From Pseudomonas sp. PSB18 (GTDB lineage Bacteria > Pseudomonadota > Gammaproteobacteria > Pseudomonadales > Pseudomonadaceae), in the NCBI RefSeq assembly GCF_014596565.1, contig NZ_NOIN01000015.1, positions 1-64,000 on the forward strand: a DNA stretch of 64,000 nucleotides, read 5' to 3'. Positions 35,496 to 44,668 of this stretch are shown piece by piece; positions within the stretch are counted from its first letter, which is position 1; the number at the start of each line of letters is the position of its first letter. Made by a program: the position numbers and the translations under genes. Under the pieces are notes generated by a model that saw nothing but the letters and a program-made list of their open reading frames with translations, was not told the origin of the DNA and made no database searches.

Positions 35496-36098
35496 TTACT
35501 CTGCAGCGCCTTCTTCGGTAGCTTCTGGAGCAACACGTGGAGCGTGGACGTTGGCAACAGCCTTGTCATCACCGTGTGCCAGAGCAACGAACTCAACGCC
35601 TTTAGGGGCCTTGAGGTCAGACAGGTGAATGATCGTGCCGACTTCGGCGTCAGCCAGGTCGACTTCGATGAATTCAGGCAGGTCTTTCGGCAGGCAGGTC
35701 ACTTCCAGTTCGGAAGTCACGTGCGAGATCTCGCCGCCTTTCTTGACCGGGGCAGCTTCGTTGATGAAGTGCACTGGAACGGTAGCAGTCAGCTTCTGAC
35801 CGGCAACAACGCGAACGAAGTCAGCGTGCATGATGAACTGCTTGGCCGGGTGACGCTGCATCGCTTTCACGATGACGTTCTGCTTCTTGCCATCGACGTT
35901 CAGCTCGATCACGTGGCTGAAGGCAGCCTCGTTTTCGAACAGCTTGGCCACTTCTTTGGCCAGCATGGTGATGGACTCAGGGGCCTTGTCACCACCGTAT
36001 ACAACGGCAGGAACCTGGCTGGCGAGACGACGCAGGCGGCGGCTCGCACCTTTCCCCAGGTCGGTACGCGCTTGGGCGTTCAGGGTGAAATCAGTCAT
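35496..36098 (-). CDS. rplY: 50S ribosomal protein L25 (CTC-type, long form)
   Basis: This is the 5S-rRNA-binding protein L25 of the long CTC type, 200 residues. The N-terminal L25 domain (about 1-95) is followed by a TL5 C-terminal beta domain (about 100-185) and an acidic tail rich in Glu and Ala. The ATG has GGAG seven bases upstream on the minus strand; upstream in-frame codons to 36209 run through the prs terminator and are not coding. It is followed 162 bases later by pth. Confidence 0.96.
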   Translation of the reverse strand: MTDFTLNAQARTDLGKGASRRLRRLASQVPAVVYGGDKAPESITMLAKEVAKLFENEAAFSHVIELNVDGKKQNVIVKAMQRHPAKQFIMHADFVRVVAGQKLTATVPVHFINEAAPVKKGGEISHVTSELEVTCLPKDLPEFIEVDLADAEVGTIIHLSDLKAPKGVEFVALAHGDDKAVANVHAPRVAPEATEEGAAE

Positions 36099-36160
36099 TT
36101 TGTATCTCCAAAATAGCCATTCCGGGTGACGTCTGCGACCGACGTCAAAGCGGATGGGCA

Positions 36161-36203
36161 AAAAAGCCCCGCCCCAACATGAGTGTTGGGGCGGGGCGCT
36201 TTT
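36161..36203 (-). terminator. Strong terminator between prs and rplY
   Basis: AAGCCCCGCCCCAACA pairs with TGTTGGGGCGGGGC around TGAG, with a T run on the minus strand. It ends prs transcription, so rplY needs its own promoter or read-through. Confidence 0.92.
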
Positions 36204-36235
36204 CGTCAACGGGATGTCATGTAAGGGCAGGGCCC

Positions 36236-37177
36236 TTAGCGGAACATCGCGCTGATCGATTCTTCATTGCTGATGCGGCGAACCGCCTCGGCAACCACCG
36301 GTGCGATATCCAGTTGACGGATACGTACGCAGGCTTGTGCGGCAGCGGACAGCGGGATGGTGTTGGTCACCACCAGCTCGTCCAGCACGGAATTTTCAAT
36401 GTTCTCGATTGCCCGACCCGACAGCACAGGGTGTGTGCAGTAGGCAAAGACCTTGGCAGCGCCATGCTCTTTCAGGGCCTTGGCCGCGTGGCACAGGGTG
36501 CCGGCGGTATCGACCATGTCGTCGACGAGGATACAGGTACGCCCTTCGACGTCACCGATGATATGCATCACTTCGGAGTGATTGGCTTTCTCACGGCGTT
36601 TGTCGATGATGCCCAGATCCACGCCCAGGGATTTGGCCACTGCCCGTGCACGCACGACGCCGCCAATGTCCGGGGACACGATCATCAGGTTCTCGAAGCG
36701 CTGATCTTCAATGTCATCCACCAGGACTGGGGAGCCGTAGATGTTGTCTACGGGAATATCGAAGAAACCCTGGATCTGGTCAGCATGCAGGTCAACCGTG
36801 AGCACACGATCGATGCCGACGACGGTGAGCATGTCAGCCACGACTTTCGCGCTGATAGCCACGCGCGCGGAACGCGGACGGCGATCCTGACGGGCATAAC
36901 CAAAATAGGGAATAACAGCAGTGATACGAGTAGCCGAGGAACGGCGGAAGGCATCAGCCATCACGACGAGCTCCATCAGGTTATCGTTGGTCGGAGCGCA
37001 AGTCGGCTGAATAATGAAGACGTCTTTACCGCGAACGTTTTCATTGATCTCGGCAGTGATTTCGCCGTCGGAGAACTTACCGACAGAAATGTCACCGAGA
37101 GGGATATGCAGCTGACGTACGACACGCCGAGCCAGATCGGGGTTAGCGTTCCCCGTAAAGACCATCATCTTGGACAC
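36236..37177 (-). CDS. prs: Ribose-phosphate pyrophosphokinase (PRPP synthetase)
   Basis: This enzyme makes PRPP from ribose 5-phosphate and ATP for nucleotide, His and Trp synthesis, 313 residues. The PRPP-binding loop VDDMVDTAGT lies near residue 220. The ATP-binding RQDRRPRSARVAISAK segment and the HADQIQGFFDIPVDN flexible-loop region are present. The start is a GTG giving V/M-SKMMVFTGNANPDLA, matching the usual family length; CAGG lies nine to twelve bases upstream. tRNA-Gln and ispE are upstream in the same direction. Confidence 0.96.
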   Translation of the reverse strand: MSKMMVFTGNANPDLARRVVRQLHIPLGDISVGKFSDGEITAEINENVRGKDVFIIQPTCAPTNDNLMELVVMADAFRRSSATRITAVIPYFGYARQDRRPRSARVAISAKVVADMLTVVGIDRVLTVDLHADQIQGFFDIPVDNIYGSPVLVDDIEDQRFENLMIVSPDIGGVVRARAVAKSLGVDLGIIDKRREKANHSEVMHIIGDVEGRTCILVDDMVDTAGTLCHAAKALKEHGAAKVFAYCTHPVLSGRAIENIENSVLDELVVTNTIPLSAAAQACVRIRQLDIAPVVAEAVRRISNEESISAMFR

Positions 37178-37224
37178 GCGCAGTACCTGAAGGCTGAGGG
37201 TATACCTGGATGAGTATAGGAAAA

Positions 37225-37299
37225 TGGCAGGGGCGGCTGGATTCGAACCAACGCATGGCAGGATCAAAACCTGCTGCCTTACCGCTTGGCGACGCCCCT
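37225..37299 (-). tRNA. tRNA-Gln (anticodon TTG)
   Basis: This 75-nt cloverleaf on the minus strand has acceptor AGGGGCG pairing with CGCCCCT, discriminator G and an encoded CCA. The anticodon loop TTTTGAT gives anticodon TTG, and the T-arm is GGTTCGAATCC. It sits between ispE and prs, a conserved Pseudomonas position, and is probably co-transcribed with them. Confidence 0.94.
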
Positions 37300-37336
37300 G
37301 TATCTGTTGCTGCGAGTGCCCAGCACTCGATTCCTT

Positions 37337-38188
37337 TTAGAGCAGACTTTGCAGCTTGCGATGCAACATCGAAACGTTGCTTCCTTTCGCTACAAACCCT
37401 GTAAGGGTCTCTGTCAGAAGGGCCGAGACTTTATCAGCTTCAGCTTTGCTTGGGAAGCCCCCAAACACACAACTTCCAGTTCCGGTGAGTTTTGCTTCGG
37501 TAAATTTACCTAACAAATTCAAAGCGTTACGAACATCTGGATAACGCCTTGCTACCACCGGTAAGCAGTCATTTCGACTGTTTCCCTTGGGAACGGGGCG
37601 CACTTTAATGGGCGGAGAGTTACGTGTCAACAGGGGATCTGAAAAAATTTCTGCTGTACTTACAGAGACTTGCGGCACCAGTACCAGGTACCACGGTTCT
37701 TCGGGCTCGACGGGCGTGAGTTTCTCCCCGACGCCTTCGGCAAAAGCCGCGTGGCCACGCACGAAAACCGGTACGTCGGCCCCCAGCGTCAGGCCCAGCG
37801 CCGCCAGGCGATCGGCGTCCCAATCGAGCTGCCACAGGTGATTGAGCCCGAGCAGGGTCGTTGCCGCGTTCGAGCTGCCGCCACCGATACCGCCGCCCAT
37901 GGGCAGGATTTTTTCGATCCAGATGTCGATGCCCAGCGAACAACCGGATTGCTCCTGGAGTTTTCTTGCAGCCTTGACGATCAGGTTGCTGTCGTGGGGA
38001 ACGCCTTCGAACTCGGTATGCAGCCGAATGACACCGTCCTCGCGCACTGCGAAGGTGATTTCATCGCCGTAGTCCAGGAACTGGAAAATCGTCTGCAGCT
38101 CGTGGTAACCGTCCGGACGACGACCCAGGATGTGCAACATCAGGTTGAGCTTGGCCGGGGAGGGCAGGGTCAGGCGCGCAGCGGTCAT
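37337..38188 (-). CDS. ispE: 4-diphosphocytidyl-2-C-methyl-D-erythritol kinase
   Basis: This is the GHMP kinase of the MEP isoprenoid pathway, 283 residues. The substrate-binding PAKLNLML is near the N-terminus. The GHMP phosphate loop PMGGGIGGGSSNAA is near residue 95, and the C-terminal GHMP motif is LTGTGSCVFGGF. It starts one base after the lolB stop. The 3' third of the gene (37337-37680) has markedly lower G+C, about 48 % by hand count, than the 5' part at 65-70 %, although the reading frame and domain are intact. Confidence 0.95.
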   Translation of the reverse strand: MTAARLTLPSPAKLNLMLHILGRRPDGYHELQTIFQFLDYGDEITFAVREDGVIRLHTEFEGVPHDSNLIVKAARKLQEQSGCSLGIDIWIEKILPMGGGIGGGSSNAATTLLGLNHLWQLDWDADRLAALGLTLGADVPVFVRGHAAFAEGVGEKLTPVEPEEPWYLVLVPQVSVSTAEIFSDPLLTRNSPPIKVRPVPKGNSRNDCLPVVARRYPDVRNALNLLGKFTEAKLTGTGSCVFGGFPSKAEADKVSALLTETLTGFVAKGSNVSMLHRKLQSLL

Positions 38189-38189
38189 G

Positions 38190-38807
38190 TCATTGCCCCA
38201 GCTTGCGTGGCTGCCATTGCTTGATCACCAGCGTGACATCCAGGTCGCTGCCGTGCAGCTTGATCCGCTCGGGCAGCCAGTAGCCGTTCTGCTGGGCATA
38301 GCTGAGGTATTCGATCTGCCAGTCGTCCTGTTCCAGGTTGGACAGGCGACTGTCGGCGTCGAGGGTCAGGCGACTCTTGCTGTCCGGTGCCGGCAGCCCG
38401 CGCACCCACCAGGTCAGATGGGAGACCGGCAATTTCCAGCCCAACTGCTCTTCCAGCAGGGCTTCGGGCGTGGGCGCTTCGTAGCGGCCCTGGTTGGCGA
38501 CTTCCAGCGAAACCTGCCCCGGCCGGCCGGTCAGGCGCGCCGCGCCGCGTCCCAACGGGCCGGACAGGCGGATGTCGTAGTAATCCTGGCGTTGCAGCCA
38601 GAACAGCGTGCCGCTGCCCGAATCCTTCGGGGCGCGGATGCCGATTTTGCCGTCGATCTGCCAGCCGTCGAGGCCGCTCAGTTGTGCCTTGTGCTCACGC
38701 CACTGGGCCGGGTTGCCGTGGCCCTGGACGGATTCGCGGGCGCCGAAGCCCGCACAGCCGGCGAGCAGGGCGATGAAGCTGAAAACGATGAAGTGGCGCA
38801 AAAACAT
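38190..38807 (-). CDS. lolB: Outer-membrane lipoprotein LolB
   Basis: This is an outer-membrane receptor that takes lipoproteins from LolA and inserts them, 205 residues. The signal peptide ends with lipobox LLAGC (Cys18). The mature region shows the LolB beta pattern with GWQIDGKIGIRAP, GSGTLFWLQRQ and the WWVRGLP motif. It lies between lbcA (4-base gap) and ispE (1-base gap), the conserved lolB-ispE-prs order. Confidence 0.95.
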   Translation of the reverse strand: MFLRHFIVFSFIALLAGCAGFGARESVQGHGNPAQWREHKAQLSGLDGWQIDGKIGIRAPKDSGSGTLFWLQRQDYYDIRLSGPLGRGAARLTGRPGQVSLEVANQGRYEAPTPEALLEEQLGWKLPVSHLTWWVRGLPAPDSKSRLTLDADSRLSNLEQDDWQIEYLSYAQQNGYWLPERIKLHGSDLDVTLVIKQWQPRKLGQ

Positions 38808-38811
38808 GATC

Positions 38812-40536
38812 TTAAAGGGTCTCTGATCCGGTCAGGCGTTTGATGGTACCGCGCAGGATGGGGCTGTCGGGCTGGTCCTTGAGGAACTTGCTCCAGATCT
38901 GCCGGGCCTCGCGTTGTTTGCCGGCGGCCCACAGGACTTCGCCCAGGTGTGCGGCGACTTCCTGGTCGGGAAAACGCTCCAGGGCCTGGCGCAGCAGGCG
39001 TTCGGCTTCATCGAGGTTGCCCAGGCGGAAATTGACCCAGCCGAGGCTGTCGAGCACCGCCGGGTCCTCCGGGTTGAGCTGGTGGGCCTGCTCGATCAAT
39101 ACCTTGGCTTCGGCGTAGCGGGTGGTGCGGTCCGACAGGGTATAGCCGAGGGCGTTCAGGGCCATGGCGTTGTCGGGGTCGCGCTGGATGATCAGGCGCA
39201 GGTCTTTTTCCATCTGGGCCAGGTCGTTGCGTTTTTCCGCCAGCATGGCGCGGGTGTACAACAGGTTCAGATCGTCCGGGTATTGCTTCAAGGCCTGTTG
39301 CAGCACGTTCCAGGCTTTGTCGCTCTGATTGTTGGCCGACAGGGTTTCCGCTTCGATCAGGTAGAGCTGGATGCCATAGTCCGGCTGGGCGTCGCGCTGT
39401 ACGGCCAGGCGACTCTGGGCTTCGGCCGTCTTGCCGTTGCCGATCAGGATATCGGCCTGGCGCAACTGCGCCGGCAGGTAGTCGTTGCCCGGGCCGACCT
39501 GGGCGTACTCGATCAGCGCGCTTTCCGGGTCGTTGCGTTCTTCGGCGATGCGACCCAGGTTCAGGTGGGCCGAGTCGACATGGCTTTCCCGGGCGATCAG
39601 GTCTTCCAGATAACCCTTGGCTTCATCCCAGGCTTTGGCTTCCAGGCAGACCAGTGCCAGGGAGTAGCGCAATTCGTCGTCTTCGGGGTACTGCTGGACG
39701 AGGCTGGAGAACTCCACCTTGGCATCGTCCATGCGGTTGTTTTCCACCAGCATGCGGGCGTAGGTGAGGCGCAGGCGCTTGTCGTCCGGATACTTCTTGA
39801 TGCTTTTTTCCAGCAACGGCAGCGCTTCGTCGCCGCGGTTCAAGCCTTGCAGCAGGCGAGCACGCAGCAGGATCGGCGCCACTTCGCCGGCTTCCGGCGG
39901 ATTGTCTTCCAACAGGGTGAGGGCGCCCTGGGCGTCGCCATCCTGTTGCAGCAGCAGGGCTTTGCCGAAAATCAACTGACCGTTGTTCGGGTGGCGTTCC
40001 AACAGGCGGTCGAAGCTCTTCATCAGGCCGCTGCGGGTTTCCTGGTCGGTATCGGCAGCAGACAATGCGAGGAAATCGAAATGGGTATCCCCCTTGCCCT
40101 GCAGGACTTTCTCCATATAGGCCATGGAGTCGTCGTAGCGCCCGGCGCGTGCCAGTTGCACGGCGGCGGCGCGTTGCGCTTCGAGGTCGTCCGGGGCATT
40201 GCGGGCCCAGATCATCGCGGTATCCAGCGCAGCCTGGTCGGCTCCCAGGTACTCGGCGATGCGGAATGCCCGCTCGGAGATACCCGGATCCTGGGTATTG
40301 ATGGCCTGGGTCACGTAGTTGTCCAGCGCAATGTCGAAGCGATTGCGCTGGCCTGCCAGTTCGGCACTCAACAGGCTGAAGATGGTTTCTTCACTGAACG
40401 AGCCGTAGACCTTGGGTTTTTCAGGTGCCTGCGTGCTGTCTTCGACCGGCGGCGCACCGTCCGTCGAAACGGGGGCCATGGACTGGCAGCCGCTGAGCAA
40501 GGCAAGAGCGAGGAGCAACGCGGAAGATCTATTCAT
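38812..40536 (-). CDS. lbcA: TPR-repeat lipoprotein, LbcA-like
   Basis: This is a lipoprotein of 574 residues with a lipobox (LLSGC, Cys17) and about a dozen tetratricopeptide repeats filling the rest. Examples are GNGKTAEAQSRLAVQRDAQP and LDSLGWVNFRLGNLDEAERL. Its size, repeats and place directly upstream of lolB and opposite hemA match LbcA of P. aeruginosa, the partner that activates the periplasmic protease CtpA against cell-wall hydrolases. The last repeats, near the C-terminus, are the most regular. Function is inferred from family and synteny. Confidence 0.88.
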   Translation of the reverse strand: MNRSSALLLALALLSGCQSMAPVSTDGAPPVEDSTQAPEKPKVYGSFSEETIFSLLSAELAGQRNRFDIALDNYVTQAINTQDPGISERAFRIAEYLGADQAALDTAMIWARNAPDDLEAQRAAAVQLARAGRYDDSMAYMEKVLQGKGDTHFDFLALSAADTDQETRSGLMKSFDRLLERHPNNGQLIFGKALLLQQDGDAQGALTLLEDNPPEAGEVAPILLRARLLQGLNRGDEALPLLEKSIKKYPDDKRLRLTYARMLVENNRMDDAKVEFSSLVQQYPEDDELRYSLALVCLEAKAWDEAKGYLEDLIARESHVDSAHLNLGRIAEERNDPESALIEYAQVGPGNDYLPAQLRQADILIGNGKTAEAQSRLAVQRDAQPDYGIQLYLIEAETLSANNQSDKAWNVLQQALKQYPDDLNLLYTRAMLAEKRNDLAQMEKDLRLIIQRDPDNAMALNALGYTLSDRTTRYAEAKVLIEQAHQLNPEDPAVLDSLGWVNFRLGNLDEAERLLRQALERFPDQEVAAHLGEVLWAAGKQREARQIWSKFLKDQPDSPILRGTIKRLTGSETL

Positions 40537-40708
40537 ATAGGAAGAGGACGACTAACCTGCGGTCGGATCATCATGACACAAGCCTTCGGTCAAACATAAC
40601 CGCCCCGTCGATTTACGGAGCGAGCGAGGGCGATAGAGATGCAGTGGTTGTTCTGGATCTGGCGAAGTAGGACAATTGCCGGCTTCACGTCACCATCAGC
40701 GACCTTGA

Positions 40709-41998
40709 ATGGCCTTCCTTGCACTTGGTATCAACCACAAGACTGCTTCAGTAGACGTCCGCGAGCGCGTGGCCTTTACGCCTGAGCAGCTGGTGGAGGC
40801 CCTGCAGCAGCTCTGCCGGCTCACCGAGAGCCGCGAGGCTGCGATCCTCTCCACCTGCAATCGCAGTGAGCTTTATATAGAACAGGATCATGTTTCGGTC
40901 GATGCCGTGCTGCGCTGGCTGGCCGAATACCACGACCTGAGCCTTGAAGAGCTGCGTGCCAGTGCCTATGTGCATGAAGATGATGCGGCCGTTCGTCACA
41001 TGATGCGTGTCGCCTCCGGGCTCGATTCGCTGGTGCTGGGCGAGCCGCAGATTCTCGGCCAGATGAAGTCGGCCTATGCCGTGGCCCGGGAGGCCGGTAC
41101 GGTCGGCCCGCTGCTGGGGCGGTTGTTCCAGGCCACGTTCAACGCCGCCAAGCAGGTACGCACCGACACGGCCATTGGCGAGAACCCGGTGTCCGTGGCG
41201 TTTGCCGCTGTCAGCCTGGCCAAACAGATTTTCAGCGATCTGCAACGCAGCCAGGCGCTGCTGATCGGCGCTGGCGAGACCATCACCCTGGTCGCCCGCC
41301 ATCTGCACGATCTGGGGGTCAAGCGCATCGTCGTCGCCAACCGGACCCTGGAGCGGGCCAGTACCCTGGCCGAACAGTTCGGCGCCCATGCGGTGTTGCT
41401 GTCGGATATCCCGGCCGAGCTGGTGCACAGCGACATCGTCATCAGTTCCACTGCCAGCCAGTTGCCGATCCTGGGCAAGGGCGCGGTGGAAAGCGCCCTG
41501 AAGCTGCGCAAGCACAAGCCGATCTTCATGGTGGACATTGCCGTACCCCGGGACATCGAGCCGGAAGTCGGCGAACTGGACGACGTGTACCTTTATAGCG
41601 TCGACGACCTGCACGAAGTGGTCGCCGAAAACCTCAAGAGCCGGCAGGGCGCGGCCCAGGCGGCGGAAGAGATGATCAGCGTCGGCGCCGAAGACTTCAT
41701 GGTGCGCCTGCGCGAGCTGGCCGCGGTGGATGTGCTCAAGGCCTATCGTCAGCAGAGCGAACGCCTGCGCGATGAAGAGCTGCAAAAGGCCCAGCGCCTG
41801 CTGGCCAACGGCGGCAGCGCTGAAGAGGTGCTGGTGCAACTGGCCCGTGGCCTGACCAATAAATTGCTCCACGCCCCCAGTGTCCAGCTCAAGAAACTGA
41901 CCGCCGAGGGCCGCCTCGATGCACTGGCCATGGCCCAGGAACTCTTTGCCCTCGGTGAGGGTTCACCGGATAGCTTTTCGGATAAGAAATCGCAATGA
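40709..41998 (+). CDS. hemA: Glutamyl-tRNA reductase
   Basis: This is the first enzyme of the C5 haem pathway, 429 residues. It reduces Glu-tRNA to glutamate-1-semialdehyde. The catalytic Cys50 lies in STCNRSE; GEPQILGQMKSAY and the NADPH-binding LLIGAGETITLVARHL are present. The C-terminal dimerisation helix follows. The stop overlaps the prfA start by 4 bases (ATGA). It heads the operon hemA-prfA-prmC-moeB-murI and is divergent from lbcA. Confidence 0.97.
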   Translation: MAFLALGINHKTASVDVRERVAFTPEQLVEALQQLCRLTESREAAILSTCNRSELYIEQDHVSVDAVLRWLAEYHDLSLEELRASAYVHEDDAAVRHMMRVASGLDSLVLGEPQILGQMKSAYAVAREAGTVGPLLGRLFQATFNAAKQVRTDTAIGENPVSVAFAAVSLAKQIFSDLQRSQALLIGAGETITLVARHLHDLGVKRIVVANRTLERASTLAEQFGAHAVLLSDIPAELVHSDIVISSTASQLPILGKGAVESALKLRKHKPIFMVDIAVPRDIEPEVGELDDVYLYSVDDLHEVVAENLKSRQGAAQAAEEMISVGAEDFMVRLRELAAVDVLKAYRQQSERLRDEELQKAQRLLANGGSAEEVLVQLARGLTNKLLHAPSVQLKKLTAEGRLDALAMAQELFALGEGSPDSFSDKKSQ

Positions 41999-43077
41999 AA
42001 GCGTCACTGCTCAATAAACTGGACACTCTCCAGGACCGTTTCGAAGAACTGACCGCCTTGCTGGGCGATGGCGAAGTCATTTCCGACCAGAACAAATTCC
42101 GCACCTATTCCAAGGAGTACGCGGAAGTCGAGCCGGTTGTCGCCACCTATAAACAGTTGCTCAAAGTGCAAGACGACCTCGCCGGCGCCCAGGCACTGCT
42201 CAAGGACAGCGACCCGGACCTGCGCGAAATGGCAGTGGAGGAAGTCCGAGCGGCCAAAGAACAGTTGATCGAACTGGAGAGCAATCTGCAGCGCATGTTG
42301 CTGCCCAAGGACCCGAACGACGGACGCAACGTGTTCCTGGAAATCCGCGCCGGTACCGGCGGCGATGAGGCGGCGATCTTTTCCGGCGACCTGTTTCGCA
42401 TGTATTCGCGCTACGCCGAGCGGCGTGGCTGGCGCGTGGAGATCCTCTCGGAGAACGAAGGTGAACACGGCGGCTATAAGGAAGTCATCGCCCGGGTTGA
42501 AGGCGACAACGTCTACGGCAAGTTGAAGTTCGAATCCGGCGCCCACCGTGTACAGCGTGTGCCGGCCACCGAATCCCAGGGGCGTATCCACACCTCGGCC
42601 TGCACGGTGGCGGTATTGCCCGAGCCGGACGAACAGGAAGCCATCGAAATCAACCCGGCGGACCTGCGGATCGACACCTACCGTTCCTCCGGCGCGGGTG
42701 GCCAGCACGTCAACAAGACCGACTCGGCGATCCGCATCACCCACTTGCCTTCGGGCATTGTGGTCGAATGCCAGGAAGAGCGTTCCCAGCACAAGAACCG
42801 GGCCCGGGCCATGGCCTGGTTGTCGGCCAAGCTCAACGACCAGCAGACCAGTGCCGCGGCCAGTGCCATCGCCAGCGAGCGCAAGTTGCTGGTGGGCTCG
42901 GGTGATCGTTCCGAGCGCATCCGCACCTACAACTTTGCCCAGGGCCGGGTCACCGATCACCGGGTCAACCTGACCTTGTATTCCCTGGATGAAATCCTGG
43001 CCGGCGGTGTCGATGCGGTGATCGAACCGCTGCTGGCCGAATACCAGGCCGACCAATTGGCCGCGATTGGCGAATAA
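41995..43077 (+). CDS. prfA: Peptide chain release factor 1
   Basis: This is release factor RF1, 360 residues, which reads UAA and UAG. The GGQ motif sits at residues 235-237 (SGAGGQHVNK). The recognition region contains the RF1 tripeptide PAT in RVPATESQGR. Length is normal. It is coupled to hemA by a 4-base overlap and followed 11 bases later by prmC, which methylates its GGQ glutamine. Confidence 0.97.
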   Translation: MKASLLNKLDTLQDRFEELTALLGDGEVISDQNKFRTYSKEYAEVEPVVATYKQLLKVQDDLAGAQALLKDSDPDLREMAVEEVRAAKEQLIELESNLQRMLLPKDPNDGRNVFLEIRAGTGGDEAAIFSGDLFRMYSRYAERRGWRVEILSENEGEHGGYKEVIARVEGDNVYGKLKFESGAHRVQRVPATESQGRIHTSACTVAVLPEPDEQEAIEINPADLRIDTYRSSGAGGQHVNKTDSAIRITHLPSGIVVECQEERSQHKNRARAMAWLSAKLNDQQTSAAASAIASERKLLVGSGDRSERIRTYNFAQGRVTDHRVNLTLYSLDEILAGGVDAVIEPLLAEYQADQLAAIGE

Positions 43078-43088
43078 AAGGTGAACAC

Positions 43089-43919
43089 ATGACCATCATC
43101 GCCAGTCTGCTACGCGCCGCCGAGCTGCCGGATTCTCCCACGCCAAAACTGGATACCGAATTGCTGCTGGCGGCTGCGCTGGGCAAGTCCCGCAGCTTCC
43201 TGCACACCTGGCCCGAGCGGATCGTGCCAAGCGAGGCCGCGCTGCTGTTCTCCGAATACTTGCGTCGTCGTCGTTCCGGCGAGCCGGTGGCCTATATCCT
43301 GGGGCAGCAGGGCTTCTGGAAGCTCGACCTGGAAGTCGCGCCCCATACCCTGATCCCGCGCCCCGACACCGAATTGCTGGTGGAAACCGCGCTGGCCTTG
43401 TTGCCGACCACGGCGGCCAGGGTTCTGGACCTGGGCACAGGTAGCGGCGCGATTGCCCTGGCGCTGGCCAGCGAGCGCCAGGCCTGGAAGGTCACGGCGG
43501 TCGACCGGGTGCTGGAGGCCGTGGCCCTGGCCGAACGCAATCGCCAGCGCCTGGGCTTGGCCAACGTCACGGTGTCGAGCAGTCACTGGTTCAGTGCCTT
43601 GGGTGGCGAGCGTTTCGAGTTGATCATCAGCAACCCGCCTTATATTGCCGCCGCCGATCCACACCTGGCCGAAGGCGATGTGCGTTTCGAGCCGGCCAGT
43701 GCATTGGTCGCGGGCCAGGATGGGCTCGATGACCTGCGCGAGATCATCGCCCAGGCGCCGGATCACCTGGCGCCGGGCGGTTGGTTGATGCTCGAGCACG
43801 GTTACGATCAGGCCGAAGCGGTGCGGGATCTGTTGCAGGCCCAGGGCTTCTCCGAAGTCCACAGTCGCAAGGACCTGGGTGGCCATGAACGCATCAGCCT
43901 GGGGTGCTTGCCGTGCTGA
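43089..43919 (+). CDS. prmC: Release factor glutamine methyltransferase PrmC
   Basis: This is the SAM-dependent N5-glutamine methyltransferase for RF1 and RF2, 276 residues. An N-terminal helical domain precedes the SAM motif LDLGTGSGAIALALA (near residue 113) and the catalytic NPPY near residue 181. IPRPDTELLVE is characteristic of the family. Its stop overlaps the moeB start. Confidence 0.97.
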   Translation: MTIIASLLRAAELPDSPTPKLDTELLLAAALGKSRSFLHTWPERIVPSEAALLFSEYLRRRRSGEPVAYILGQQGFWKLDLEVAPHTLIPRPDTELLVETALALLPTTAARVLDLGTGSGAIALALASERQAWKVTAVDRVLEAVALAERNRQRLGLANVTVSSSHWFSALGGERFELIISNPPYIAAADPHLAEGDVRFEPASALVAGQDGLDDLREIIAQAPDHLAPGGWLMLEHGYDQAEAVRDLLQAQGFSEVHSRKDLGGHERISLGCLPC

Positions 43920-44668
43920 ACGATCAGGAGTTGTTGCGCTACAGCCGGCAGATTCTGCTGCAACATGTCGACATCGACGGCCAACTGCGCCTCAAGCAGA
44001 GTCGTGCATTGATCGTCGGTCTCGGTGGCCTCGGTGCGCCGGTGGCGCTGTACCTGGCCGCTGCCGGCGTTGGCGAACTGCACCTGGCGGACTTCGATAC
44101 GGTCGACCTGACCAACCTGCAACGCCAGATCATCCATGACACCGACAGCGTCGGTCTGAGCAAGGTCGATTCGGCCCTGCGTCGTCTCACGGCGATCAAT
44201 CCCGAGGTTCGACTGGTGCCTCATCCGACGGCCATGGATGAGGACAGCCTGGCCGCGGCTGTCGCAGGAGTGGACCTGGTGCTGGACTGTTCCGATAATT
44301 TCTCGACGCGTACCGCGGTCAACGCGGCGTGTGTTGCGGCGGGCAAGCCGCTGGTCAGCGGGGCGGCGATCCGTCTCGAGGGCCAGCTCTCGGTGTTCGA
44401 TCCACGCCGTTCCGAAAGCCCTTGCTATCACTGCCTCTACGGCCATGGCAGCGAGGCCGAGCTGACCTGCAGCGAAGCCGGAGTGCTTGGGCCGTTGGTG
44501 GGTCTGGTAGGCAGTTTGCAAGCCCTCGAAGCCTTGAAGTTGCTGGCCGGTTTCGGTGAGCCGTTGGTGGGGCGCCTGCTGTTGATCGATGCTCTGGGAA
44601 CACGTTTCCGCGAGCTGCGGGTCAAGCGTGACCCGGCCTGCAGTGTCTGTGGTGTCCGTCATGAGTGA
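43913..44668 (+). CDS. moeB: HesA/MoeB/ThiF-family adenylyltransferase
   Basis: This is an E1-like adenylyltransferase of 251 residues that activates the C-terminus of MoaD or another sulfur carrier. The ATP-binding loop is GLGGLGAPVALYLAAAGVG. The active-site Cys is in LTCSEAGVLGPL. Two CxxC pairs (CYHC and CSVC) bind zinc. The GTG at 43913 is chosen, overlapping the prmC stop; GTG 43904 is an alternative. It overlaps murI by 8 bases. MoaD versus ThiS partner cannot be told from sequence alone. Confidence 0.92.
   Translation: MLNDQELLRYSRQILLQHVDIDGQLRLKQSRALIVGLGGLGAPVALYLAAAGVGELHLADFDTVDLTNLQRQIIHDTDSVGLSKVDSALRRLTAINPEVRLVPHPTAMDEDSLAAAVAGVDLVLDCSDNFSTRTAVNAACVAAGKPLVSGAAIRLEGQLSVFDPRRSESPCYHCLYGHGSEAELTCSEAGVLGPLVGLVGSLQALEALKLLAGFGEPLVGRLLLIDALGTRFRELRVKRDPACSVCGVRHE

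Noticed and set aside
38914..40599. 561-codon ORF antisense to the TPR lipoprotein gene
   Set aside because: It mirrors repeat-rich lbcA coding DNA; no start site or family match.
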